Part shown: positions 15,593 to 25,050 of the stretch, piece by piece | Layout of the letters: each line of letters opens with the position of its first letter | How positions within the stretch are numbered: the stretch's first letter is position 1 | Assembly (NCBI GenBank): GCA_022653695.1 | Contig: JALCSW010000001.1 | Location: forward strand, 117,979-181,978 | Source of the DNA: Bacilli bacterium | Lineage (GTDB): Bacteria > Bacillota_I > Bacilli_A > RFN20 > CAG-826 | Direction of reading: 5' to 3' | DNA length: 64,000 nt | Made by a program: the position numbers and the translations under genes | Notes under the pieces: model-generated | The model's input: the letters and a program-made list of their open reading frames with translations, nothing else | Told to the model about the DNA's origin: nothing | Database searches by the model: none

Positions 15593-18178
15593 TTACATCG
15601 CCCATGTCCCCCTATCGAAGAGTTCTGAAGTGCATTCGTCAGTAACGATTGCTACATTCCCTCTTTCTTTTGGAGAGCTTATTAGGAAACAAGTTCCTCT
15701 TGGGTTGTGGATGATGCTGTCTTTCTCAAATTCATTTATTCCACCGCTATTCTCATAGAGTTTCATCAATTCGTTCATATCGTTTGGTGAGAGTGAGAAG
15801 ATCATCGAATACTGGGATACGTTTATGATGGCTGTAGACTTTCTAGCAATTTCAGGAGTTCCAGCAAAATCCCTGACGTTTTGTGTGATGATAATAAGCA
15901 TTCCATCGTATTTTCTGATTCGCTTTGCTAAGGAATACATAAAATCAAGGGCTATCGGATACTTCTCATCAATGAATAGATGGGCTTCGTCTATGGCAAC
16001 CACAATCTTTCTGTTGGTGCCATTTCTGGTATTGCTATCCTTGTTACGTATTACCTCGTTTTCAAGCCACCTAAGAAGCAATAACATCTGTGCATTGGCC
16101 GTTGCGTCATTCTTGTTCGCTAGTAATCTTTGGAAATCAAAGGTTATGAATGCTTCCGTTGGCGAGAACGTCGTATATCCGTTCCATAACGAAGAGTCCC
16201 TTCCACCGCTTTTGAATCTATATAGATAATTGACCAACACTCTCAAGCAGTTTTGCTCATAGGCATCGCTAGCTTCTTTAAGTTTCTTATCAGCTAGAAG
16301 GCATAAATCTTCGAATACTGGGAATTCTTCAGACTTGATTAAGCTAAGATTTCTTCCTGGTCTGATATCTTTAGACGCATAGACTTCTTCGGTAAGCTTA
16401 TTTAGAAGCTCCAAAGAATCCTGGTTGATTCCTTGTAACACCACCTTATAGAACTGTTCTAGAAATTGAAGATGAGCGTAATAACTGTTTGAACTTCCGC
16501 CTTCATCATCCATCGTTGTCATAATCTGAAACGGATTAATTCGACCCTTCTCACCATTAGAGGCGTCGATGACCGAGCCTCCAAGATTCTTTGCCAAAGT
16601 CCCATATTCAGATTCAGGATCAAGGACGTAAATCCTATCGCCTTCTGTAGCTAATCCAGAAAGGAGGGATTTTGTCGCATAACTCTTACCGCTTCCTGAC
16701 TGACCAATGATGATCATGTTGGAATTGACATGAGTCAAATCCCTTTTGAACACATTTAGGAACACTGGCTCGGAATTCTCTCCAATTAGCAATCCTTTAT
16801 CATCCGCAAGCAAATCATCAGAGAAAGGAAATGAGGCTGCTAATGTGGATGACTGAATGCCATAAGGCATCTTCACAAGGTCTTTAGTTGAAGGCATGGA
16901 AGTAATGTATCCATCCATTTGCCTTCCAAGCAATTCTGAGAAACCAAATCCCATTTCCCTTAAAGCATCCTTAACCAGCTTTTTGTTCGTGGCTTTCTTC
17001 TCTTCGTCATAGACCGTGACGATAACTGTCGTATCAAACAAAGTTTCATTGGACTGTTGAATGTCTTCTAGTAACTCTCTTAAGGTATCAAGATGAGTAT
17101 CCGATTCCTGAAGCTGGCTTTCTTTTGAAACGTTTTTTGTTCCTATCTCTAGAATGGCGTTATCGATTCGCTTGATAGCTTTGCTTTTCTCAATAGGTTT
17201 CATCCTCATCACTACTTTAGTATTAGGAAGGCTATACAATCTTTCAGCCCAGCCATTAGGAACGGAAAGAGGAAATCTGTTAATCACTAATTCCGAGGCA
17301 TTCTTTGTTTCTTGATGAAGACTCAATAGACCGAATTTTAGTGAAGTCGGATCAGAGACAATCTTCATCTCAGACCTAGGATCAAATTTTTCTCCATAGC
17401 CTGCTTTGATGAATGTGTATAGACTTTGCTCATCTAGCCTATTTGCCTTTATCCCACTTGCTACGAATGTTTCTATAGTCCTATCAAGTTTTTCGTTAAT
17501 CGAATTGACGCTATAACCATTCAGAACCAAATAATAATGAGGAATCATCGTCTCAGAAGAATTCATCTCATCAATGCTTACCATCCTGAATTGAACTAAG
17601 TCAGCTCTAGCCATAAATTCATGGTCAGAGAGTTTCTTATCGTTCTTCATTGCGTTAAGCGTGTCGACTCTAGACATCTCGTCTTTCATTCTTTGATCAA
17701 GGACTAATGGAAGCTCTAGTTTCATTAGAGACCACTCCTCACTGTCAGAGACTGAATTGAGAATTCTGGCAAAGCAGCCATCAATTAAGTCATCTTGCCT
17801 CGTTTCATCGAGTATCTTGAAGTTGATAGGAGATATCTCTATCACACCTAACACGCTTCCGTCTTTCTCGTAGATGATTGAGTCCTTAACTTCCTTATAA
17901 GGGACAAGCGTGGATGAATCGTCTTTAAATCTCTTTTTAGAGAACAGGAACCTGAATAGGTGCCATATCTGGACATAGAGTCGGTTATCCCCAAGAGGAA
18001 GATAAAGAACAACTCCAAGACAGAGAATTCCCGTTGCTAAGTAGAATCTGAAAGAGAAGTTGCTCGACAAGGTTAAGGCAATTAAAGCTAAGGCGATTAA
18101 ACCAATCACCATATCTGCAATCGTTATTCCTTTGTAGAAAGTAACCTTCACTTTGCTGTTCTTTGGAATTATTCTCAT
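15593..18178 (-). CDS. VirB4-type conjugation ATPase fused to a PrgI-like membrane domain
   Basis: 861 residues. It powers the type IV secretion channel at the inner face of the membrane. Residues 1-90 contain two membrane helices and a basic loop like the separate PrgI family protein (IADMVIGLIALALIAL; LATGILCLGVVLYL; IWHLFRFLFSKKRF). The ATPase core shows Walker A GQSGSGKS at about residue 490 and Walker B AIDEAHLFIDE at about 730, followed by IIITQNVRDF. Usually PrgI is a separate gene just before virB4. The start overlaps the VirB6-like gene stop by four bases (ATGA). High confidence as VirB4; the fusion is read directly from the single frame. Confidence 0.93.
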   Translation of the reverse strand: MRIIPKNSKVKVTFYKGITIADMVIGLIALALIALTLSSNFSFRFYLATGILCLGVVLYLPLGDNRLYVQIWHLFRFLFSKKRFKDDSSTLVPYKEVKDSIIYEKDGSVLGVIEISPINFKILDETRQDDLIDGCFARILNSVSDSEEWSLMKLELPLVLDQRMKDEMSRVDTLNAMKNDKKLSDHEFMARADLVQFRMVSIDEMNSSETMIPHYYLVLNGYSVNSINEKLDRTIETFVASGIKANRLDEQSLYTFIKAGYGEKFDPRSEMKIVSDPTSLKFGLLSLHQETKNASELVINRFPLSVPNGWAERLYSLPNTKVVMRMKPIEKSKAIKRIDNAILEIGTKNVSKESQLQESDTHLDTLRELLEDIQQSNETLFDTTVIVTVYDEEKKATNKKLVKDALREMGFGFSELLGRQMDGYITSMPSTKDLVKMPYGIQSSTLAASFPFSDDLLADDKGLLIGENSEPVFLNVFKRDLTHVNSNMIIIGQSGSGKSYATKSLLSGLATEGDRIYVLDPESEYGTLAKNLGGSVIDASNGEKGRINPFQIMTTMDDEGGSSNSYYAHLQFLEQFYKVVLQGINQDSLELLNKLTEEVYASKDIRPGRNLSLIKSEEFPVFEDLCLLADKKLKEASDAYEQNCLRVLVNYLYRFKSGGRDSSLWNGYTTFSPTEAFITFDFQRLLANKNDATANAQMLLLLRWLENEVIRNKDSNTRNGTNRKIVVAIDEAHLFIDEKYPIALDFMYSLAKRIRKYDGMLIIITQNVRDFAGTPEIARKSTAIINVSQYSMIFSLSPNDMNELMKLYENSGGINEFEKDSIIHNPRGTCFLISSPKERGNVAIVTDECTSELFDRGTWAM

Positions 18179-19680
18179 TTCTTATCTCCTCTTGGCTTTC
18201 GCCCGATTGTTTTTCTTTCCGAATCATCTCGTCTCATAACGCCATTAGTCTTCTTAGTCTTTTTGCTTTCGTTTCCAGTATTTCCTCCTTTTGCTTCCGT
18301 TCTAGCTTTAGGATCTAGCTTTCGTTTCTTGATATCGTCTGCATGGTTCATAACTGAATTGCCATGCAAGGCGTTTTTCAATCTAGGCATGAAATTCTTG
18401 CCCATAGCAATTACGCCGCCTTGAGAGACATCGTGGAGCATACCGGCTGGCATAGTCGCAAACCTTGTGACTCCACCAAGGACTTTTTGTGCTTTGTTTT
18501 GTTTCTTCTGTTTTTGAGGATCAACCTTTCTTCTATTGACGGTTCCAGAAGCTGAACTCTGTAAGGATTTAAGTCTGGTAGACCCTTTGGCACGGCTTTT
18601 GGAATAAGCAGTTCCGCCTACAAACTTTCCTATAGCTCCACCGACTTTGCTATTAACCGAGTGTGCTAGAGCCATTCCGCTTCGCATGTTGTAGACCATA
18701 GAAGCAAACTCATTTCTTCCTGATTCTGCTCCGCATAGTCTTGCGATGATGTCACTAGCTTTCGTAACGGCGAAACTTCCACCGATAAGGAAGAGCACAT
18801 CCACTACTCCGTTTTGGAAGTCATTCTCGAAGAACCTGATCTCATAGACTTGTGGGATTATTAGGAAGAAGAGATTCATGACAAGGATGATTCCATAGGC
18901 TGAGAGGATTTTTCCAATCATGGTGTCCTTCCAGACTTTGAATCTGTTTCCTTCATCAAGCGGTATGGTTGATATGGACACAGGACTTACTAGATAGAGA
19001 AGAATGATATCGAATATTCTTTGAACGAATGTGATGCTCGGTAAGACAAACATCACTAGCATCACGAACCCTCCAAGTATTCCAATCAGGTAGTTCATCG
19101 ACTGGATGTTGAAGTAGCTCTTCACCAAATCAATATTTCCATAGTCGAGTTCGCCAGAGACGAATTTCGAGATTATTTCATCCTTGTTTGAGCCAGTGAA
19201 ACTATCGGCTCCTATGGTTGCCAGGAACTCGCCTCCTATTGTTGCGTGGGCACTTCCTCCATAAGGATTCATTGCCATGTTGATGGAGCTCATCACTGTG
19301 TTTGTAAGAACTATTCCAGCAAGCACTGTGAACGGAATAAGCACTGCGATGATGAAACTCTGCCCGCTCTTCTTCAGAACACTAAGCCAGTTCTGTTTCT
19401 CTTGATAGTTGGCTTTGATGATTGCGATTATCGTGAATACGACAAGCAGGATTACGCCAATGACGAAGATGATTAGGAACGTTCTTTTAATGGCGTCCGA
19501 TTGAATGAGTGATGACAGTAAGTCGCTTTGCTCTCCGTTCACCTCGACAGTGTCTATGCCACATAGCATGTAGAAGATGTCCTTGATGAAATCGATGAGC
19601 TTGCAGATGAACATGAAGCACATATATAGGAAGCTGAAGAACATATCCTTCAAGGCTTCGATTAACTCACCGAGTATCAT
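18175..19680 (-). CDS. VirB6/TrbL-like polytopic membrane protein
   Basis: 501 residues. Several membrane helices lie within residues 1-330 (for example FLIIFVIGVILLVVFTII, FIIAVLIPFTVLAGIVL, FVMLVMFVLPSITFVQ, LFLIIPQVY). The C-terminal 170 residues are cytoplasmic and strongly basic (repeated KKQNK and KKTKK). This layout matches the ICE transmembrane protein of mollicute elements (Mbov_0396 type) and TrbL/VirB6 channel components. Position between the pilin-like gene and virB4 supports a channel role. The basic tail could bind the transferred DNA. Confidence 0.85.
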   Translation of the reverse strand: MILGELIEALKDMFFSFLYMCFMFICKLIDFIKDIFYMLCGIDTVEVNGEQSDLLSSLIQSDAIKRTFLIIFVIGVILLVVFTIIAIIKANYQEKQNWLSVLKKSGQSFIIAVLIPFTVLAGIVLTNTVMSSINMAMNPYGGSAHATIGGEFLATIGADSFTGSNKDEIISKFVSGELDYGNIDLVKSYFNIQSMNYLIGILGGFVMLVMFVLPSITFVQRIFDIILLYLVSPVSISTIPLDEGNRFKVWKDTMIGKILSAYGIILVMNLFFLIIPQVYEIRFFENDFQNGVVDVLFLIGGSFAVTKASDIIARLCGAESGRNEFASMVYNMRSGMALAHSVNSKVGGAIGKFVGGTAYSKSRAKGSTRLKSLQSSASGTVNRRKVDPQKQKKQNKAQKVLGGVTRFATMPAGMLHDVSQGGVIAMGKNFMPRLKNALHGNSVMNHADDIKKRKLDPKARTEAKGGNTGNESKKTKKTNGVMRRDDSERKTIGRKPRGDKK

Positions 19681-19693
19681 TGGGCTTCACCTC

Positions 19694-19984
19694 CTACATT
19701 TGGCTTTGTACCCAATTTTCAAGAATAGGTACGGCAATTTTTAGAGCTAGAATCAGAACGAATATGATTACGAATCCGACGATTGCTCCTAATAGATCCT
19801 TCTTGGCTTTCTCTCTGCTGTTCTGCTCATCTGCCTTGGAAATCTTTACTCCAAGGAATACGCAGTAGATCGTGCCTACCGCCACAACGACTGCGATAGT
19901 AGGCCAGAGAATGGCATCGAGTATTTCGAGAATCGGCTCTATGACCGGGTAGAAATCGATGCTAGATAAGACAACTGGTTTCAT
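19694..19984 (-). CDS. VirB2/pilin-like conjugation protein
   Basis: 96 residues with two membrane helices (residues 25-45, LWPTIAVVVAVGTIYCVFLGV; residues 65-90, LLGAIVGFVIIFVLILALKIA) linked by a short charged loop: the form of VirB2-like pilins and the Mbov_0395-type protein of mollicute ICEs. The start at 19,984 has an excellent ribosome binding site (AAAGGAGG, 7 bases). It is 13 bp before the VirB6-like gene. The 158 bp upstream hold a CCTCTAGAGAGG palindrome and no gene. Confidence 0.85.
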   Translation of the reverse strand: MKPVVLSSIDFYPVIEPILEILDAILWPTIAVVVAVGTIYCVFLGVKISKADEQNSREKAKKDLLGAIVGFVIIFVLILALKIAVPILENWVQSQM

Positions 19985-20142
19985 GAAATTTCCTCCTTTG
20001 CGTGAATGTTTTGTCTTCGTTATCGCCATGTGGGTTTCCCACTGCTGACGACAGTCAGAGATAAGGAGTGCTGCAGAATGCGGCACCCGCTTATCCTGTT
20101 CCCTTTTTTAGGTACTTTTTGACCTCTAGAGAGGGGGTTCTC

Positions 20143-23100
20143 TTACTTCTTGAAGGTCTTCTTCCTTTTTACGATTATGGTTACCGTGACACCCACGGCG
20201 GCAAGTATTCCTACCGCAATGAGAGCTATAGCCCAACCATTCATTTGGAAGGCTAAGTCGAAGGTGTAGGTTCTGGCATTTCCAAGGGCGTCAGTGACGA
20301 CAACCTTGTAGCTTCCATAATCCTTAATTTCATCTCCGAGATGGTATTCGATCTTCACTCCGTCTTTGTAGACTTCAACTGTTCCTTCTTCGGTCAAGCC
20401 ATCAATGATGACCGAACCGTCTACTTTGCCTCCGTCCTCCACTCCGTTAAGAGTGATTTCGGGAGCCGTGGTATCGAGCTTCAAGGTGAAGGTGTATTCT
20501 TTATCACCGACCTTATAGGTGATGACATAGGTTCCGTCTTCGGTGAAGCTGATGCGGTTTCCATCAACCTGGACGGCTTCTCCGTCTTTGGTGACTGAGA
20601 CAATTTCAACGTCGTCTCCTAACGTATAATCAAGACTGGTTTTGGCATCTGGATAGACGATTTGGAATGTCACTTCTTTGGTGTTCCCATATGCATCAGT
20701 GATGATGACTCTATAGGTACCTTCCTCAGTGATTTCGGTTCCTGCTTCATATCCATAAGCTTCGCCATTTCTTGTTACGATGACTGTTTCAGTTTCGCCT
20801 GAATCAATCACGACAGGCTCATTGCTGATACCACCATCGCCGACATTCATATCGAATGAGACAGACTTATCGATGACGATGGTAAATGAGGTTTTGTTGC
20901 CGTATGCATCCTCCACTGTGATGAGGTATGAACCTTCTTCAGTAAGAGTTTCTCCAAATGTGTAATCGTATTTTTCACCATCTTTTATGACGGTAATCTT
21001 TGCATCTTCTTTGGCGTTGATGATGACATCGTCAGAGGTTGTGGCATCTCCACCAATCTTCTTGCCTCCTGAAGTAGTAGCCTCATAGCTGACAGTCTTA
21101 TCGATGGTGAATGTCTTAGTTGTAACGTTGCCCATATCATCTATTACTTTGATGACATAGGTTCCTTCTTTGGAGAAGACAGTGTCTGAATTGAAGGAGA
21201 CCTCTTCTCCGCCATTGAGTGAATAGGTGCTTGAGCAAACATCTTCATCAGTCCAGCCGACCTTCACTGAGCCATTAGTAGTTCCGTTGTCTTCAACTCC
21301 TTCAATCCTCACATTAGGTGCGACTTTATCCATGGTGAAGTTATAGACTTGATAGTTTTCTTCATCAGTCTTATTGATGAGTTTAACTTCGTATGATCCA
21401 CTGTTTTCGGCATTGGATTCTATGGTGAATGAACCATCGTTGTTCTGACTGATGAGTTCGCCATCCTTATAGATCTCGGCATAGTATTTGGAGGCATTAA
21501 ATTCGAAGGTGACATTGTTGGAAGTTTTGCCACCATTAGCAACGCCGCTAATCACTCCCTGTGGCAATGCTTTATGGAAGTAATATTCCTTCTTGATGGT
21601 TCTCCCAAAATTGTCTTTGAGGACAACTCTGTACAACCCATCTTTGGTGAATTCGTAGTTAAGCTTATCAGTGCTCACGCCATCTAATTTCTGACCATTG
21701 CGGTAGATTTCAATTGAGGTGATTGTCTGATATGTTTCTCCCATCGAAACATCAATGGAGACTGCGGTATCATCTGAATTATTAGTGAAGTCGATTGTCT
21801 CGGCTTGGCTTGAGATATAGACAGTGAAGAAAATTGAATTTCCTAAGCGGTCATAAGCCTTGACCTCGTATTTGCCTCCATCGGTGATAGTTGGTAAAGC
21901 ATCGCCTTTGGTGTAATAAGAAGTCTTTCCACCTTTCGTAACGGATACAACTGCCCATGAATCACTATCGAGGATTTCACTGATAGAAAGACTCTTTAGG
22001 TAATAAGTTCCAGTAGAAGAAAGATTATCTTTGCTAATGGTGATGTCTTTTGAATCATCACCATAAGTTTCGGTATGGATAGAAAGCTTAGGACCTTCTA
22101 AATCAATGATGACTTGATAGGTACAGGCATTCCCGGCTTTGTCGGTTTCAGTGATGTCATAGACACCTGAATCTTTAAGCTGCTCACTTAACTTAACGCC
22201 ATAATCCAGGACAATAGTTTCATCAGAACCTTGCTTTTTGGCAGTAGCGCTGACTGACCCATAATTGGTAAGAACATAGTCGTTTCCAATCGGAGCACTC
22301 ACACCATCATCAGTCCAAATAGGATCAGAGACGTTTTCTCCTTCAGGGAAAGTCGTCCCATCATAGTAATGAGGACCAGTGACATAAGAACTCGCATAGA
22401 ATTTGAGAACATCTTCTAAGAGATTCTTATCAAAGTAATAAAGTTTGATGGAAGGATTAGACTTGGATTTGTAAAGCCAATATGTTCCGGTTCTCACTTC
22501 ATCATCGTGATTTTCAGGGTCTCCGTTTGAGGAGACCATATTAGTCTCGGTGAATAATGAGATATCGGATAGGCTTAACTCTTCAACACTTGAAGAATAT
22601 TCGTAATCGGCAGCCTTTTTGATAGCTTCATCATATGTCTTGAAGGAATCAATATGACCATTGAAATAGCACTCATACCACTTAGTAACGTAGTATCTGT
22701 CGAACGCATTTAAGGCATCTTCGTTACCAGTAGGAGCAGTTCTATCAATCTCGGCTTCATATGATGTTTCATTACCTGCTTTATCTTTGAGAACAAAACG
22801 GTAGATTCCCTCAGTATCAATGACGGCGTTCTTCTTGTAGGAAACACCATTCATCAAGCAGGTTTCATCTCCATCCCAGGTAAAGTAGATAGAAGAATTT
22901 GTGACACATCCGTTTTCTGCTTCTTTGTTATTGGCATAGATTGTTCCAGTAGGAGCAATGGTATCTAAGACGATACGGAATTCTGAGGTATTGCCCACAG
23001 AGTCTTTGAGAATGAAAGTATAACTTCCATCAGCAGTGATTTCAAAGCCAGTATAATCAGTAAATCCACTACCATCTTTGGACATAGTTGCTGTAGTTCC

Positions 23101-25038
23101 GGCTTTAGTCCAGGTGAAGGTAAATGGCTTATTGGTATAGCCACCATTTTCAACAACGGCACCACCACTTGTGAAGACACCGTTTGCAGGAGCTTTATCA
23201 ATATCAACTGTGAATGTGGATTCATTTCCAGCGGAATCAGTGATAAAAATCTGATAGACCTTCTCTTCATTAGCATCAGCGGTCAATGTGACTTCTCTAT
23301 TGCTAAGAAGGTCATATGTATTTGTCAATCCAGTCGATTTGACTGTTCCTTTAGAAGAACCACTTGTGATGATGGAATCAATGTTCATCGTCACGTTAGC
23401 ATCTTTGTTAAGTTTGATAACTGAGCCATTTGCGTATTGAGTACCATTCAAGGTGATAGTTGGCTTGTTTCTCACAATGTTGAACTTGTAGGTCGTTGAA
23501 ATTCCAACTGCCGAAGTGATGGTTTCACTATAGGTGTTGTTAGGATAAGAGGTTTTCTTCAAAGCATAGTTAGTACCAATACTGAAGGCACCAGTTGTGT
23601 ATTTGTTGCTAGAGGATGAATAATCGAATCTAATCGTGTCATCCTCGTTAAAGTAAAGACCAGTATTAAGAGTCTCGTTTTTAGTCATAGTATGACCAAA
23701 AGAGGTGATTCCGTTTCTCTTGATGCTGATTGTTGGATTTGAAGTCTCAAGGAACACTTTTAGGGTGCTAGAGACATTTCCAGCGTTGTCGACCGCATAG
23801 AACTGATACCAACCATCACCACTATTGCTAGGAATGATTGAACCAGATGAATAAGAAACGAAACTGGATGAACTTGGAGTCTTATATAAGACAGTGTTCA
23901 AACCTGATCCACTATCGGATACTGAATAGCTAAATGATGTGTTCACGTAGGAGCCGCTTGAAATAGCCACCCCATTTGCGTAAAGTTGGCCATTAGGTGA
24001 ATAAGTATCGACTCTTACGGTATAATCAGCACTTCTGTTACCTAATGAATCAACAGCATAAAAGCTATAGATTCCATCTCCAGCCGAAGTTGTACAAGAA
24101 CCACTTCCAGAGTATGTGTAATAACTGGAGCTAGGGATTTTGTAGTAAAGACCATTGAGGTTAGTATCCGAGGCAGTGACTTTCACAGTACTGTTGGAAG
24201 TTCCACCATTAGGGATAACAGTTCCCGAACTGGTTTTGACCATTGAAATAGTTGGACTTGTATAGTCGATTAGAAGGGTCGCGCTATTAGTGGCAGTCGA
24301 AGAGACCAATGCCATCTTGGCTCCTGAACCAGCAATCCATTCATAGGAATAGGTGACGTTAATCGTATAAGAGCCAGAATATAGAGAGGAAGAAATTCTC
24401 CCTAATTTGCTGTAATCAAATGGCGTGTAATTGGTTGTAGAAACCGAATCAACGATAGAACTGGAAACTGAGCCGTTTCGGTTATATGTAAGCTGAGTTT
24501 GCTTATTGTCTGTTCCAGTAGCTTTTGCCGTGGCTTCAGCAATGAAATATCTAGAACTTCCTTTGCAGATTTCAAACTTGAAATCAGCTACTGCACAAAC
24601 CCCTAAAGTTAATTGACTGCTATAGGAATAAGGCAACGAGAAATTGACTTCGTTGAAATCAATATATGGGCAAGATGATGCAATCTTAATGTCAGATGTC
24701 GACCCAACACTCGTGCTAGTATTTCCACCATAAATCTTGACACCAGTATCGTGGTAGAAAGAGACATCAGAAACTGTCGGAGCCGTTCCAAGTAGAACTG
24801 TAACGGTTGACTTATGTGTTTCTTTCCCATAAACGCTTGGATAACCAGTAGATTGGTAATTGCTAGCGCCTGAAGCGCTGCCTCCACCACCTCCGGCATC
24901 AACTACATAGGCGTTTTTGACTACGCTATTATTGGTCCCTATAGAGCCAAGGACCGTGGGCTTTATGGCCGATGAGCAACTGACCAATAAGGTCGGAAGC
25001 ATCAATACAGCCAAGAATTTAGACTTGTTACTTTTCAA
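20143..25038 (-). CDS. Giant Ig-repeat surface lipoprotein (conjugation adhesin candidate)
   Basis: 1,631 residues. The N-terminus is a type II signal (MKSNKSKFLAVLMLPTLLVSC, lipobox LVSC at 18-21). A glycine-rich linker and at least a dozen Ig-like repeats follow, each with the pattern of a beta-rich block ending ...GNxTSxxxxIDxxAP or ...GSYxVxVxDAxGN. The C-terminus has a membrane helix (WAIALIAVGILAAVGVTVTIIV) followed by KRKKTFKK. So the protein is potentially anchored in the membrane at both ends. Located between the coupling protein and the pilin in the transfer operon, it is the best candidate for mating-pair adhesion. Repeats are only moderately alike, so recombination is less likely than in perfect-repeat adhesins. 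Confidence 0.8.
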   Translation of the reverse strand: MKSNKSKFLAVLMLPTLLVSCSSAIKPTVLGSIGTNNSVVKNAYVVDAGGGGGSASGASNYQSTGYPSVYGKETHKSTVTVLLGTAPTVSDVSFYHDTGVKIYGGNTSTSVGSTSDIKIASSCPYIDFNEVNFSLPYSYSSQLTLGVCAVADFKFEICKGSSRYFIAEATAKATGTDNKQTQLTYNRNGSVSSSIVDSVSTTNYTPFDYSKLGRISSSLYSGSYTINVTYSYEWIAGSGAKMALVSSTATNSATLLIDYTSPTISMVKTSSGTVIPNGGTSNSTVKVTASDTNLNGLYYKIPSSSYYTYSGSGSCTTSAGDGIYSFYAVDSLGNRSADYTVRVDTYSPNGQLYANGVAISSGSYVNTSFSYSVSDSGSGLNTVLYKTPSSSSFVSYSSGSIIPSNSGDGWYQFYAVDNAGNVSSTLKVFLETSNPTISIKRNGITSFGHTMTKNETLNTGLYFNEDDTIRFDYSSSSNKYTTGAFSIGTNYALKKTSYPNNTYSETITSAVGISTTYKFNIVRNKPTITLNGTQYANGSVIKLNKDANVTMNIDSIITSGSSKGTVKSTGLTNTYDLLSNREVTLTADANEEKVYQIFITDSAGNESTFTVDIDKAPANGVFTSGGAVVENGGYTNKPFTFTWTKAGTTATMSKDGSGFTDYTGFEITADGSYTFILKDSVGNTSEFRIVLDTIAPTGTIYANNKEAENGCVTNSSIYFTWDGDETCLMNGVSYKKNAVIDTEGIYRFVLKDKAGNETSYEAEIDRTAPTGNEDALNAFDRYYVTKWYECYFNGHIDSFKTYDEAIKKAADYEYSSSVEELSLSDISLFTETNMVSSNGDPENHDDEVRTGTYWLYKSKSNPSIKLYYFDKNLLEDVLKFYASSYVTGPHYYDGTTFPEGENVSDPIWTDDGVSAPIGNDYVLTNYGSVSATAKKQGSDETIVLDYGVKLSEQLKDSGVYDITETDKAGNACTYQVIIDLEGPKLSIHTETYGDDSKDITISKDNLSSTGTYYLKSLSISEILDSDSWAVVSVTKGGKTSYYTKGDALPTITDGGKYEVKAYDRLGNSIFFTVYISSQAETIDFTNNSDDTAVSIDVSMGETYQTITSIEIYRNGQKLDGVSTDKLNYEFTKDGLYRVVLKDNFGRTIKKEYYFHKALPQGVISGVANGGKTSNNVTFEFNASKYYAEIYKDGELISQNNDGSFTIESNAENSGSYEVKLINKTDEENYQVYNFTMDKVAPNVRIEGVEDNGTTNGSVKVGWTDEDVCSSTYSLNGGEEVSFNSDTVFSKEGTYVIKVIDDMGNVTTKTFTIDKTVSYEATTSGGKKIGGDATTSDDVIINAKEDAKITVIKDGEKYDYTFGETLTEEGSYLITVEDAYGNKTSFTIVIDKSVSFDMNVGDGGISNEPVVIDSGETETVIVTRNGEAYGYEAGTEITEEGTYRVIITDAYGNTKEVTFQIVYPDAKTSLDYTLGDDVEIVSVTKDGEAVQVDGNRISFTEDGTYVITYKVGDKEYTFTLKLDTTAPEITLNGVEDGGKVDGSVIIDGLTEEGTVEVYKDGVKIEYHLGDEIKDYGSYKVVVTDALGNARTYTFDLAFQMNGWAIALIAVGILAAVGVTVTIIVKRKKTFKK

Positions 25039-25050
25039 ATGCTTTTCCTC

